A DNA stretch of 64,000 nt from Xenoacremonium recifei (Eukaryota > Ascomycota > Sordariomycetes > Hypocreales > Nectriaceae): contig WOFQ01000002.1 of the NCBI GenBank assembly GCA_012184525.1, positions 372,001 to 436,000 of the forward strand, given 5' to 3'. This document shows, one piece after another, positions 31,873-43,396 of this stretch (positions are counted from its first letter, which is position 1; each line of letters starts with the position of its first letter). The notes beneath the pieces are model-generated. The model saw nothing but the letters and a program-made list of their open reading frames with translations. It made no database searches and had not been told where the DNA came from. A program made the translations under genes and the position numbers.

Positions 31873-33369
31873 TTACAGCCGGGAGATGATAGCGCCGGCG
31901 TACTCGTGGGTCTTGGCCTTGCCGCCCAGGTCACCAGTCAGGGTCTTGCCCTCGGCGAGGGTGTCGAAGATGGCCTTCTCGATGCGGTTGGCGTGGTCGT
32001 TGAGGCTCATGTGTCGCAGCATCATGATGGAGGAGAGGAGGAGGGCGGTGGGGTTGGCGAGGCCCTTGCCGGCGATGTCGGGGGCGGAGCCGTGGACGGC
32101 CTCGAAGATGGAGCACTCGTCGCCGATGTTGCCCGAGGGGGTCAGGCCGAGACCGCCGATGAGACCGGCGCACATGTCGGAGAGAATGTCACCGTACAGG
32201 TTGGGCATGACGAGGACCTTGTCGTTGTAGGGGTTGGGGTCGGTGACCATCTTGAGGCAGGTGTTGTCGAGTAGCTCAGCGTCGAACTCGATGCTGGGGA
32301 AGTCCTTGGCGACCTCGCGGCCGACGTTGAGGAACAGACCGTCGGACATCTTCATGATGGTGGCCTTGTGGACGACGCGGACCTTCTTGCGGCCGATGGC
32401 CTCGGCGTGCTGGAAGGCGAAGCGCAGGACGCGCTCCGAGGCCTCGCGGGTGATGAGCTTGATGGACTGGACGACGCCATCGACGACGACGTGCTCAATG
32501 CCTGAGTACTCGCCCTCGGTGTTCTCTCGGATCAGGACGGTGTCGACATCGTCATAGGGGGTCTTGAAGCCGGCAACGGAGCGGCAGGGTCGCAGGTTGG
32601 CGAAGAGGTTGAAGGTTCGTCGCAGGGTCAGGTTGAGGGAGACATGGCCCTTGCCGACAGGGGTCTAGCAGCGAGTGTAAGTGGACTTGGATCGGGCTTG
32701 AGCGAGTTGCGCAGTCGACGTACAGCAAGGGGACCCTTGAGGGCAATCTTGTTCTTCTGGATGTTCTCAATGGCGGCGTCGGGGATGGCCGTCTTGCCGT
32801 CCTTGATGATGGGGGTGACGTCGACGGGCTCCCAAGCGATGGGGGTCTATCGTCATGACATGTGAGCGTGGCTTATCTCGGGGTTGCTGGACGAACGAAC
32901 CTTGGCGGCGGCGAAGATGTCCTTGACGGACTGCGAGATCTCGGGACCGATACCGTCACCCTCAATCAAGCTGACGAGGTAGTTGCCCTGCGCATTGAGT
33001 CAGTTTCAGGGCCATTGCGACGATGAGGCTGGGCCAGGCATGGGCCTCTCTGAGTGATTTTATCTCGGCAAGACCCTCGGGCCACTGGCCATGACGGGGA
33101 TGGGGACGGCCGAGGAAGACGGCGAATTGGTGTTGCGCAAAAACGTACATTCGAGTCCTTGGTGCCGTTGTACTTGGCGACTCGCTCGCCAGCAGTCGAG
33201 TAGCATCGGTTCTGCAGCACACGTGTTAGCGAGAGTCAAGACGCAGGGCTGCTGCACCAGAAAGGCGCGGCTGTTTGGGGCCTCATACGTAGACGGCCCA
33301 GGTCGCAGCCGCGCGGGGAGCTGCACGCATAGCCTGCCGGGGGGCAGAGAAAGCTCGAATGGCCAGCAT
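31873..33369 (-). CDS. idh2: NAD-dependent isocitrate dehydrogenase, catalytic subunit (Idh2 type), mitochondrial
   Basis: Five exons (33369-33289, 33211-33149, 32987-32901, 32846-32724, 32664-31873) give 381 aa; introns are 77, 161, 54 and 59 nt, all phase 0. It oxidises isocitrate to 2-oxoglutarate with NAD+ in the TCA cycle, as an octamer with Idh1. The Idh2 rather than Idh1 type is shown by LVSLIEGDGIGPEISQSVKD, GPLATPVGKGHVSLNLTLRR, IRENTEGEYSGIEH and FEAVHGSAPDIAGKGLANPT. The N-terminus (MLAIRAFSAPRQAMRAAPRA) is a basic amphipathic mitochondrial presequence. The protein ends in ...GAIISRL; SRL fits the PTS1 peroxisomal consensus, which is odd for a mitochondrial enzyme. A CCAAT box lies 79-83 bp upstream of the start. 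Confidence 0.95.
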
Positions 33370-33447
33370 CGTGAAGGAGCGAGCGCGCCGGGACTCGGAG
33401 ATCAAGAGAGGAGAGGGTCGAGAAGGAATACGCCGGAGGGAGACGGG

Positions 33448-33452
33448 ATTGG
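33448..33452 (-). promoter_or_regulatory. CCAAT box upstream of idh2
   Basis: ATTGG on the plus strand reads CCAAT toward idh2, 79-83 bp before its ATG. The CCAAT-binding complex (Hap2/3/5 type) activates respiratory and TCA genes in ascomycetes, so the site is plausible. A five-base match alone is weak evidence. Confidence 0.35.
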
Positions 33453-34021
33453 GAAGAGAGCAAAGAGAAGAAGGCTCAGGTTTTTGGTGGTTTACAAGTT
33501 TTAGAGGATCCCGTACCGCATGGACCGAGCAAAAACAGCGCCCGGGTCAGAATCCAGCGAGCATGGACCCGCCTGAGCCACGTTGTGGCTGGAGCGCCCC
33601 GTTTTTCCGCGTCTTTTCTGCATTGTGATGCAACTTTTGCAGGCCGTCGGTCGGCTTCAAGCCTCGGAGCCGCCGGACTTCCGCTATGTGGGCTCCGAGC
33701 TGAACGGCAGATGTGGCTGGTGCGTTCTTCGGCTCATGCGTCTATTAGCCGCCCCGCGCTTGTTTAGGCCACGCGGGTCCTCCCATGCAGCTCGCCGTTG
33801 ACGGTACGTACCTTGCTTGACATGTGTTTCGTGTGGCTTGGAGGAGAGCTTCTGGGAACGACCTCCGTCCGACGCGTTTTTCATTTACACACTCCTTTAA
33901 CGAACTACACTCGGATCATCCGCTTTGGTCAGAGAAACCAAGCTATTCTTCGTCACTGAAGCGCCGCCAGCGTCTGGCCGACACATCTGACGCGCCGGTT
34001 ATGCGCCCGCTGGCCCAGTAA

Positions 34022-34042
34022 ATGTCCCTGAAGCTGCTATAG
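34022..34042 (+). promoter_or_regulatory. Upstream ORF in sec5 leader (6 codons)
   Basis: ATG TCC CTG AAG CTG CTA TAG (M-S-L-K-L-L-stop) ends 30 nt before the sec5 ATG. Confidence 0.45.
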
Positions 34043-34072
34043 CTGTCCCACCTCCGCCTCCCGTCGCCCATC

Positions 34073-37000
34073 ATGACCGACTACGAGAGGACCATCCTCG
34101 ACTTCTACCAGCTGCCCACGCCCTATCCAACCGAATGGCCTGCGGAGAAAGACCAGGAGGAGTCCTCCGACGAGGGCGAGAAGATCACCAAGCTTCAACG
34201 GAGAAAGTCGCGATACCAGGCTCTCGAGAGAGCTGTGAGCAATCGCAGGAGCACCCTACCCGGATCAGAAGGTGGTAAAGGAGGCGTCAGCAACTTGGTG
34301 CAGAAGGATGAGCCGGATCCGTTGGGGACTTCTGATAGCGTTGTTCGAACCCTAAAGTTAATGGGCGTCCCGGTGCAAGACGATTTGCGCCTCCGTAAGT
34401 GCGCACGTCTAATATCGTTCTGTCGCATGTTGACATCTTGTAGGAAATCGATTCTTGCTATCCTCGACGACTTTCACGCCGGCCCTTTTCCTATCTCAAA
34501 TGCACTCTAATGCCGACACCCGAAGTCTCCTCACTGGTCTTGACGTCTTGTCCCAATCTATCGACCAAAAGTCAGCCTCACTGAAAGTGCTGGTCGAGAC
34601 GAATTTCGAAAGATTCGTCAAAGCCAAAGCTACCATCGACAATGTGTACAAGGAGATGAAGTATCGAGGAGAGGAACCTCCGTCGTCCAGAACGCGCAGC
34701 CATTCACGCCATGCTAGTCGCAGCAGCTTTCGAAATAGCAGTGGCCAGGCTCCCCACCATCACTTGAACTCGCCAATCCCCGATACGCGAAAGAAGAACG
34801 CACTAGCGAAGGAAAGCGAGTATGGTGTCCTCGGAATCAAAGCCCCTCTGCTGGATGTCTCAGCGAAAGCTGAAGACGTTTGGGGGCCGGCTCTTGGTGG
34901 TCGAGAGAAGGAAGAGCATCTGAAAACGGTTTCAAACCACATAACCCGGTTCAAGGACTACATGGAATTGAGCGCGGCGATTTCCGACAGTATCAAGAGG
35001 AAGGACTACGAATCATTGGTTGAAGAGTACAACCGCGCAAGGAAGATTTCCGATGAGGCTCGCAGGCTGGCCGAAGATCTCGGCAATTCTACGCCCACCG
35101 AGCCCCAGCTCTACCAGCTTGTCATTGCGGCACGTATGTGGCATGACGTAGATCAACAGATCAACAACTTCAAGCGAGACGTCTGGAAGAGGTTGATCAC
35201 TATTCATGGCATCTCCAAATCGGACACTATCTCTGGACGTGCCCAGGACCAGCACATGGAACTGATCAGTCTCCTTTTGGAGCTTGGCGTGGACGACAAT
35301 CCTATCTGGGTCTGGCTTTTGAGTCGGTATGACTATCTCAAAGGCAAGATCCAGGCTTCGGCAGATCGATCCAAGGTCGAAATTGAGGTGCTTCGGAGGA
35401 GGCTTGCTAATGCTGAGAAACCGAGCCCGAACACAATAGCGGTGCATCTGCGGTCGCTGGGTCGACCACAAATTGATGGCAAACCATCCACCAGTGACTC
35501 GGCAGACATCATCGAGCTTTGGGAGAAGATGTATTCCTTCTTGAGTAACTTGCTCTCCTCACAAGGAACTCTGGGAGAAGTGGTCGAGTTCTGGAACTCG
35601 GTGGAGGGCTTTATCAATGGGAAGACGCAGGCCAACTTACCGAATGGTTACCGTGACGAATCTCGCCACCATCACCAGCTAACTCCAGAGAGGACTGCCG
35701 ACTTAGAGAAAGGAACACTCGAGCTCGTCGACATGATTCGAGAGCATGTCTACGCCTTCTTCGCTGGCCTCCCTCCCGAGGATATCTCGCTGCTTTTCTC
35801 TCCGCTGCCCAACTCCCCTAACACACCGGCAAACGGAACTCCGATATCAGGCAACCTGACACCGACAGCTCGAGACCCTCGCTTCAACTTTGACCCCAAC
35901 AACCTGCCCCCGCCGTCGCCCAAGAGAGGCGAGGCATGGGAGAAGCTGGCCTTTTGGCCACCATGGTCTAACTCCTTGAGCGGTGTTCATTATCTCTCCA
36001 AGATGCTTGTCCTAGTTGGGTCCGGCGCTTCTGATCTTGCGAGTATTGGCCCCGCTACTCCAGGAGACAGCCAAATCCCTGATCGCCTGCGATCACTCGT
36101 TGCCATATCTCGAGAAAGGTGTGTCACCGCTCTATGCGCGGCATGGAATCGCGATGCAGAGAACATCAAGTATGTCGAAGACTGGCAGCGTTCTGTTGAG
36201 TTGGGCGATGTCACCCGGATGCCAGCTAGTTTCGCAGCATTCGAGGGAGCTTTGCTCTCCGGGATGCAAAAGATCTTATACATATCTGAGGCCATGTCTA
36301 AGCCAGGGGCCGGAGATATCGTTCTACCACCGCCTACCAAGCTGTTGCAGATGGTTCGCAGCCAATACGTTACCACCTTGTATAAGGCTCTAAGTGGTAT
36401 GGTCGAGAACGCTGAGCGGTCTATCAAGAAAGTCAACGACGAGTGGTTGGTCGATGACGAGACCACACTGGCCTCAGCAGCTGCGCCTGTCCTGTCAGGC
36501 AAGGGGGCGCTAGATGCAGGAGACCGAGTGAGTTGCCAACGTATTAGAACCAGTCCGAATTTCGGGGAGACTAACTCTCAGCAGAACATCCGCATGCTCA
36601 TAACTCTGAGCAATCTCCAGGCTCTACGGTCTCAAGTCGTTCCTAGCCTCAATTCGCAGTTTGAGAACGCCTTCTCTGTCAAGCTGACAGATGAGTCTAA
36701 GACCATTAGGGACGTCCTGGGCCAGATCGACGCCAGGCTGTTCCAGTCTTACACTAAGTCATCTATCGAGAAACTCCGGGACATCATCCAGTCCGGTCTC
36801 GCGGTCCCCGACTGGGCTCCCGCTTCCGGCCAACGCGCCTTCACTGCAAAGCCCTACATCTACGAGGCCCTCCTCACTCTTGTCCTTGTTCACTCGCAAG
36901 TCTCGACCACGGCGCCCTCACTCACCCCCCAGGTCCTCTCGTTTCTCCTAGAGCAGACCTCCGTTCAGCTCCTTGAGGCCTTCCGCCGCCGCCCGCGCTA

Positions 37001-37286
37001 CTCCCTCGAAGCTCTGATGCAAGCGACGCTGGACGTCGAATTCGTCGCTCAGACGCTGAGCCACTACACCACCGACCGCGCCTCGGAGCTCCAGAGCCAA
37101 ATCTACCAGGAGCTGGATAGCCGGACCGACAACGACGCGCGGGCGCGCTTGCAGAGCGAGCTGCCTGAGATGCGCAATGTGCTCAAGAAATTGCGGGAGG
37201 CGAGCAAGAACGAGTTTGCGTGCTTCAAGAAGCCGAGGCGGCCGGGTCAGGGGCCGAGCCGAGTCAACAGCGGGATGTCTGGTTAG
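34073..37286 (+). CDS. sec5: Exocyst complex component Sec5
   Basis: Three exons (34073-34394, 34444-36527, 36582-37286) give 1036 aa; yeast Sec5 is 971 aa. The exocyst tethers Golgi-derived vesicles at growth sites such as the hyphal tip before SNARE fusion. The N-terminus (MTDYERTILDFYQLPTPYPT) and the block FLSQMHSNADTRSLLTGLDV, with QSIDQKSASLKVLVETNFERF, match the Sec5 domain; the remainder is the helical CATCHR-type rod. Intron 1 is 49 nt. Intron 2 is 54 nt (GTGAGT...GACTAACTCTCAG), an exact multiple of three without a stop, so failure to splice would add 18 residues rather than truncate. Head-to-head with idh2. Confidence 0.93.
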
Positions 37287-37984
37287 GATGCCTCCCGGGT
37301 CTGATGTAGCGATTTAAAGTAGGATATAAGTCCAGGAATTATCGGATTGGCTGGACATGAAGAGATGATTGAGGCCAAGAATAAGTAGTTGTTTCAATTA
37401 AGCAAGCCATGTGATATTTCCCTCTTGAGCCCTCCTTTTGCTTCCATCAGTACTATCGTTTAGGACGGATATAATTCTTTTCGTTCAATAAGACAGAAAC
37501 TTTTACCAGACCCCGAGGTCTCTCGCTCTATCAACGCCACACAAAAAAGCTTTTCGTCTCTCATGTTTCTTTCAGACAAAAAATCGTTCCAGGCCAGGGC
37601 CGCACAACCATTAGAAGCCCCCGGCGCCAAACTGTTCATATATATATCGTCGTAAAAGTCAAAAAAGGTATCAAGGTCGTTTCCACCATCCAATCATTAC
37701 CGTCATGCGACCTCTTTACGCCGGCGAAAAGAAGGATCCGCTGTTCGTCAAGGGTTCTTTTTTCCCTCCTTTTTTCTTCCATTCTTCCTTTCCTTGTCCT
37801 GCGTATTGGGACGTCTGTTATACTCAAGAGAAAAATTATTGCGGAATGGTGTTGGGAAGTAAGAGGTGAGAACAAAACATAAGCTCCAAAGAACGAGAGT
37901 CGGCAGGGGAGAACTGGGATCCCGCTTGGCGAGCCTGGATGGTCTCATCTACTATAATTAGCTTCTTAGGCATACGAGTGAGAG
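37287..37984. other. Convergent 3' region sec5 / zinc regulator
   Basis: 698 bp between convergent stops. The right part (37836-37951) would be coding if the last intron of the zinc-regulator gene is spliced (see its entry). Otherwise nothing is seen. Confidence 0.5.
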
Positions 37985-40098
37985 TTAAGTAGACTTACAA
38001 TCGAGATCGAGACTCTCGAAATACTTAGTAACGACTGGGTCTTCTTCAAAAACCTCCAGTTTCCCGGTTTCTCCCTGCCGAGTCTTTGGTAGACACTTTC
38101 TGATAGAGAAGAGCATCTTGAGAAGACCAGCTAGGTTATCTCCCTGCTGTGTGAAAACACTAGGATCCCTTTCAAGGGGCCAGCCTGGGCGGAGATGGTC
38201 TTGTTCCCATGCCTTGAATGCCCAGGTTGATTTCTCAACGCAGTTGAGGAATATGAGAGCCGCCAGGAATTTCTTGAAGTCTATCTTGCTTTTGCTATCC
38301 TGCAAGATTCGATGCATGCCACTTAGGAGATTCTTAGACGTGTTGTTGGCCTTCCGTTCTGCTGCTGCGTTGAGCTGCATGCAGATCATGGTATAGATAT
38401 CCGCGTCCGTTGCGCTCTGCGCTTCGGTGATCCATCTTGGCTGCTCGTCCGTGGCGTTGGGCCTCTCTAGGATCTTCCAATGTCGCTCGCGGTCGATACT
38501 CTCCACCAGACCCCAGAGTTCGAGCGCCTTGCGCAACGAGTCGTCCTCGGCTTCAGACAAGAGTGTAACAGCGGTTTCCAGAGTGACTCGCATGAACTTG
38601 GAGGGCTCGCGCTCAACAAATATATGAAACACGTCCCTCATGTATTTCTCAACCTTGTCGGGGACGTCCTCGGCATCTTGGTCGATCATGATGACCTGAT
38701 GGAACGGGTCCTTGCTCCCTCTTGATTCCGCTTGGCTCTCATTAGGTTCCAAAAGCGCAATCAGCGTCGCAAGCTGTATGTTGATCGCAGTCTCGGGAAA
38801 GTGTGAGACCTCGATAACCGATCCATCATTGATCATGTCGAGCTGGGCCTTCAGCATATTGATGCGATTCTGTGATAATACAACTTGAACACCAGCTGAA
38901 TAGAGATCAAGTTGCTCGTGCAGCCGCGTCCTCACGCATCCCGTTCGCCAGACCCGGGGCGCCAGGACTTTGCGGCATGTATCACAGGGAGTTCCCTTGC
39001 CACAGTTCTTGCGCAGAATCCGGCAACGAATGCAGGCGCCAATCTTACGGACCTCCTGCACCTCCTTTCTGCGCGCAGCTGTGAATCTGGATCTCGCATG
39101 ACGAGGTCTACCGTGCAAGGTTCCGTCTCCAGTATCCATTCGAATGCCGCCTCGGCTCATCGGCAAGGGGGGGTAGTGATTAGCGATTATAGTCACGGGT
39201 GATGCCGTTGTCAGGTAGGTCATTTCTCCCCACGGCTGTGAAATGCCGCCATCGGCGAGTGCCGACGATGCTGGAGGGGTTTCGGGCTGGGTTGCAGAGT
39301 CGACGGTCGGCGGCGGGGTCGAGACGCCGTGCTCGGGCACGAGCTGGGGATCAAGGAGGGAAGGGTTGAGTCGAGCTGCTGCTGCGACGGCAACAGAGAT
39401 ATTCGAGGCATCGGGAGAAGATTCGTTCGCCGGAAGCAATGCTTGAAGCCGTTCCTCCGGGGTGAGCTCGGGGGTAAGTTCGGGTCCAGGGGTCGACAGA
39501 TGACCGACAGCTACGCGGCGTCAGTTAGGATACAGAACATAGCCTGAGAATTGGGGGGGAGCAATTGCTTACACTTCTTATGCTGCTGGGCTCGGTCTTC
39601 GTAGGCAAGAGGCGGGTTTTCGATTGTAAGATGTTCTTGAAGCTCGAAGCGCTCAATCGGATGTTGGCCGTTAACAACAGGGGGAGGGGGACTTTTGGCG
39701 GGGTTGGCGGGGTTGGGGAGAGCCTCTTGAGCGGTCTGGGCACGATTGTTCTCGTTGAGATCGACCTGTCGAGACGCCTCTGCCAGAGTCTCCAAGGCGC
39801 TCCATCCTTGTGGGAGATTCGGTATCACCGCGTCCGGCTCAGTCGTTTGCGCATCGACATGTTGGCGTTCGGCTCGCGCGTTGGGGATCCCGTGCAGCTC
39901 CAGACAGGCCCGGAATCGGTCGCTTTCGGAGATGGCAGGGCACTTCTTGGTGATGTGCGTCGTGAGGCTGTCGATCCGGCCCTTGGGGAAGTTCTCGCCG
40001 CATTGCTTGCACGTATGCGGATATCGATTGCTGTTGTCGGTGAGCTTCGGCCCGCGCACGAAGTACTCCAGGATGAGGGGATTGGGCTTGCGACCCAT
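37985..40098 (-). CDS. Fungal transcription factor with BED-like and Zn2Cys6-like zinc modules
   Basis: Two exons (40098-39573, 39510-37985) around a 62-nt intron, phase 1, give 683 aa. The N-terminus MGRKPNPLILEYFVRGPKLT continues into HTCKQCGENFPKGRIDSLTT, HITKKC: a C-X2-C...H-X3-4-C module resembling BED fingers. A Zn2Cys6-like cluster begins only at residue 335: CX2CX6CX5CX2CX12C (CIRCRILRKNCGKGTPCDTC ...). The last spacing is longer than the usual 6-8. I recall this two-module architecture as conserved in Pezizomycotina, but no target is known to me. The C-terminal 300 residues are helical. A perfect GTAAGT donor overlaps the stop (37998-37993); using the acceptor at 37953-37952 removes 47 nt and ends at 37836 with 717 aa. 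Either end is possible. Likely nuclear regulator. Confidence 0.8.
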
Positions 40099-40766
40099 TG
40101 CGAGGCAGGCGTCAGTTGCAAGCGCCCAGCTCGCAACCTCATATAATCAGGCGACCAACGAGGCGACGCCGCCGCAGATCCTCTCCAAACACTCTCGTTG
40201 CGATGAGCCAGCCGAAGTCGTCTTGGCCGCTGGTCAGTGGGTTTTCGTATGGCTTCACTTGAAAGTGGCCGATTCTGCCCTCTCTGACCGACAAAATTCT
40301 CACACCGCCTGTCAATTTCGGGCCGATGATGATCCGATGCAGATTCCCCATAAAGTGGCGTTGTGGTCCGTGCGTGAACCAGCCCTATGACCTGAAGCCT
40401 ACCCTGCATCAAAACAGAGCGAATAGTGTAGAGGATGAGGACGGCGATTAAAAGCAGAGGGCCTCGAAATTTAAGTTCTGAGCCTTTATTTTTATGACTG
40501 CCTTGTTTATGAGCTGTGAATAAGGGTTTTTTTGGAGGGTCTAATATAGTAGTCTTGCAGTACTCTTGTGTAATATTCGTAGCACCTTAGGTCGCTCCTT
40601 ATGAATAATATTCGTATGTTATTCGCACTGCTGACAAAGGCGTATTCTAACTCTGTCGTACAATAAGTATGGTTACATGAAAACGACTGAACTCCTCGCT
40701 ATGCCCTAGAGTAGCCACTGGGGTACAGGGAACCAAAAAGGGTATCTGATTAAAGAGGCGATAACC
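40099..40766. other. Intergenic: zinc-regulator promoter and TMEM184-type gene 3' end
   Basis: 668 bp between two minus-strand genes. The stretch 40430-40690 is clearly more AT-rich than its surroundings and repeats the decamer AATATTCGTA (near 40573 and 40607). No terminal inverted repeats or coding frame are seen. Confidence 0.5.
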
Positions 40767-42639
40767 TCATCTCGACTCATCATCACCACCCCAGACATTC
40801 CTGAACTCCTCCTCGTCAGCCACCTGATATCTCGACGCATATGTCTCCTCCTGCTCGTCTTCTCGCTGTTGAGTGCGGTCCCATTGTACGGCCTCCTCCT
40901 CGACTGGACTTCCTATTCCATCATAAGGTTGTGGTTGAGTTTGTGCAGTCTCTGCAGGCGCGGGAGGGCCCTTTCCGAGACCGAGTTTGGCGGGATCTGG
41001 CTCCGGATGCTTCACAACTTTCTTTGCTTTCGTCTTCTTCTTCACCGGGACTACTGGTGGCACCGTGGGAACAGATTCTGTGCTCCGCTGCTTACCTTTC
41101 CCATGAGAATTAGAAGTTGGCTGCATGTAGGGTGACCTGGAAGATGTCGGGGTGTACGCCGGAGATCTGGTTCCAAAACTCCCCGCCGAAGGATATCGCG
41201 TTCGCAAAGGCTCACTGGCAGTGATCACAGGATACTATTCGTGGTCAGCATCCAAGTAAATAAAGTCGAGGATCATGGTCAACACTTACGTTCCAATCTC
41301 CGTATTCTAGTTGTCGGGCCATGTCGTATAGACGCTCCTCATCTGCGTCGATTTCGGGTTCTTCAAATGTGCCATGTGTGTTTTCGTTGATTTGGTCGGG
41401 GCGATTGGAGCTCGTCTCCCCGTTTGATCGCAGCAAAGGTGTTGTCGAGTTAATTTCGCCGGGTTTAGGAATCCAGTATTTGCCCTTCCCCCCACGCTCG
41501 TAGCGCATGCCCTCCTTGAGCCTCGCCAACCGCGATTTGGAATCCTCATGAGCCATGACCTTGTCACCGGAATCAAAGACTCTGTATCCGTAATTGTCGC
41601 CACGGAAAGTCTCCTTTGAATCCTCGATGAGATCCTTGACGCCAAAAGCGTCACGGAAAGCATGGTTAAGTGGCATTCTCGCAGACAGGATGCTGTTGTC
41701 TGCGAAGTCGTGCCAGGAGAACGCATACCAATGAGCCACGGCGAAGATGGGCATCTCGATACAGATCAGAGCATCTTGTATGGCAGCAGCAAGATTGTCA
41801 GGGGTGTAGCCCTTGACATCGTCAGGAATGGCTCCGATCCAGACCAGGATTGACAGAAAGAATCCTTGCCAATACGACGCGAAGATGATGAGCTTGATGC
41901 ATAGGAATTTAGGTACAGGTCTGAATGGTTGGAGATCCTTGTTCATGCACACCCAAAAGAGGCCCAGCGAGTACAAGCTGAGGGTAACACTGACGTTGTA
42001 GATGATGCCGCTCCAGAGGTATCCCGACGTTAGTCCAATATACCCTTCTTGGTAAGTGCCGGTAGCTTTCATGATGATAGCAGCAAAAGCAAGAATTGGC
42101 TTCAACCAGGCATATTGGAGAATGCCGCGCTTGATGGAAAGAAAAGTATGTGGATCGGAGATGTCGACTTTGGGTAGAACATGGTTCAGTGGCCAAAGAT
42201 GGTGAATGGGCGCTCGGCCATGGGTCATGATGATAAGGGAGCGCTCTCCGCCAAGATAGTTGATGAGCAACTGGAAAAAAGTATATATGGTGAAGGCCTC
42301 GTATATGTCGCGGATTGGGTCAAGGAACGACGCGGCTCGCAGAGAAATCATGCTCGTCCATGATGCGATCGAGTAGATAGGCACCATGAGAAGAATTCGA
42401 ACGACATATCTCTGCAGCAGAGGTTTTCGGTAATTTTTCGCTTGAAGCCAGATAGAGCTATGGGGAACTAATCAGTCAAGGTTCATGACAAGGGAAAGGG
42501 TAAAGAGTCGATCGCACATGACGGAGAGAAGCGTGGCTGCGAGGGAGGCGACTCCCGATACCACGGTGGTGGCATAGGTGAGCTTCTGGCCGGTGCCTCC
42601 ATCGGACATGACTTCAACGTGGTTGGCCATCACGGGCAT
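40767..42639 (-). CDS. TMEM184/LAZ1-type seven-span membrane protein (DUF300)
   Basis: Three exons (42639-42518, 42457-41290, 41234-40767) with 60- and 55-nt introns give 585 aa. The start ATG is chosen because the longer frame begins with GTG. Hydrophobic segments begin in exon 1 (TTVVSGVASLAATLLSV). The family hallmarks follow: LQRYVVRILLMVPIYSIASW, IRDIYEAFTIYTFFQLLINY, LGGERSLI, LKPILAFAAII and PIFAVAHWYAFSW. The C-terminal 200 residues are cytosolic, polar and rich in Lys, Pro and Glu. The family (organic solute transporter alpha/TMEM184/plant LAZ1) sits in vacuolar or plasma membranes; plant LAZ1 affects vacuole integrity and hormone trafficking. No transport substrate is established for fungi. 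Divergent from csf1. Confidence 0.88.
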
Positions 42640-43396
42640 GATGTTCTGGCGTTCCACGTGGAGCTTGACGAGAGTCTATATCATTGCGAAGGGCGGCGTG
42701 TATCGCAGTCGTGTGGAATGTGTGTGTTGGTGGAAGTTTGCGAAGCTTGCGTATGTAGTTTTGCGCCCCTCCAAGGCAGCAACGTGCGGCGGCAGCGAGG
42801 CTAGAGGACGGTTTCGAACACCGCCGTAGTGGTGGTGGTGATGATGACGACGCGCTGGCAGTTCAGAGGCTCTTGATATGTCGCGGGCGAGCTGCTATCC
42901 GGCGGTTTCCAGATTCCTGGTCAAATGATGATGCAGTCTGCGGATTATGTTTCATGCGCTCATCACGGGTCTGGGGCATGGGTGGATGGACGGAGTGGAG
43001 TGGAGGGCAGCTTCCAGAGCTTTGTCCAGCGGGCGGAGGCGCTAAAGCAAATGAACCAGCGCTATAATCTCGCTGGGCTCAGGCTCCGCTGCCCTGCATC
43101 CGCGGCCAGTCCAGGCCCTAGCAGGGGATGACTTCAACTACCCTAGGCCGATCCAACCGCGTCCCGTCCCATCTGCACCTAAGCTTCCAGGATGAGCTGA
43201 CAGCTGCTCCTGACCGACTCTCGCACGATGCGCCCGGCCAGCCTCTGTAAACAAACAACACCGCTATGCCTTCGCCGCAGACCCTCACGATAGGTTGTCT
43301 CTGCGGGATTGTTGCCATGCCCTTGCGCTCTGAGCGCAGGTCATGATGCTCCGTACGTTTCGGGCGGCCGTTGGAGCTGTCCATCAACTCCCCAAC
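42640..43396. promoter_or_regulatory. Divergent promoter region TMEM184-type gene / csf1
   Basis: 757 bp with both promoters. An upstream ORF precedes csf1 at 43317-43346. No other gene is recognised. Confidence 0.45.
43317..43346 (+). promoter_or_regulatory. Upstream ORF before csf1 (9 codons)
   Basis: ATG 43317 encodes MPLRSERRS and ends at TGA 43344-43346, 50 nt before the csf1 start. It is in the leader only if transcription starts upstream of 43317. Confidence 0.3.

Larger units (their letters stand above)
33370..34072. promoter_or_regulatory. Divergent promoter region idh2 / sec5
   Basis: 703 bp shared by a TCA-cycle gene and an exocyst gene. It holds the CCAAT box at 33448-33452 on the idh2 side and an upstream ORF at 34022-34042 on the sec5 side. 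No separate gene is seen. Confidence 0.5.
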
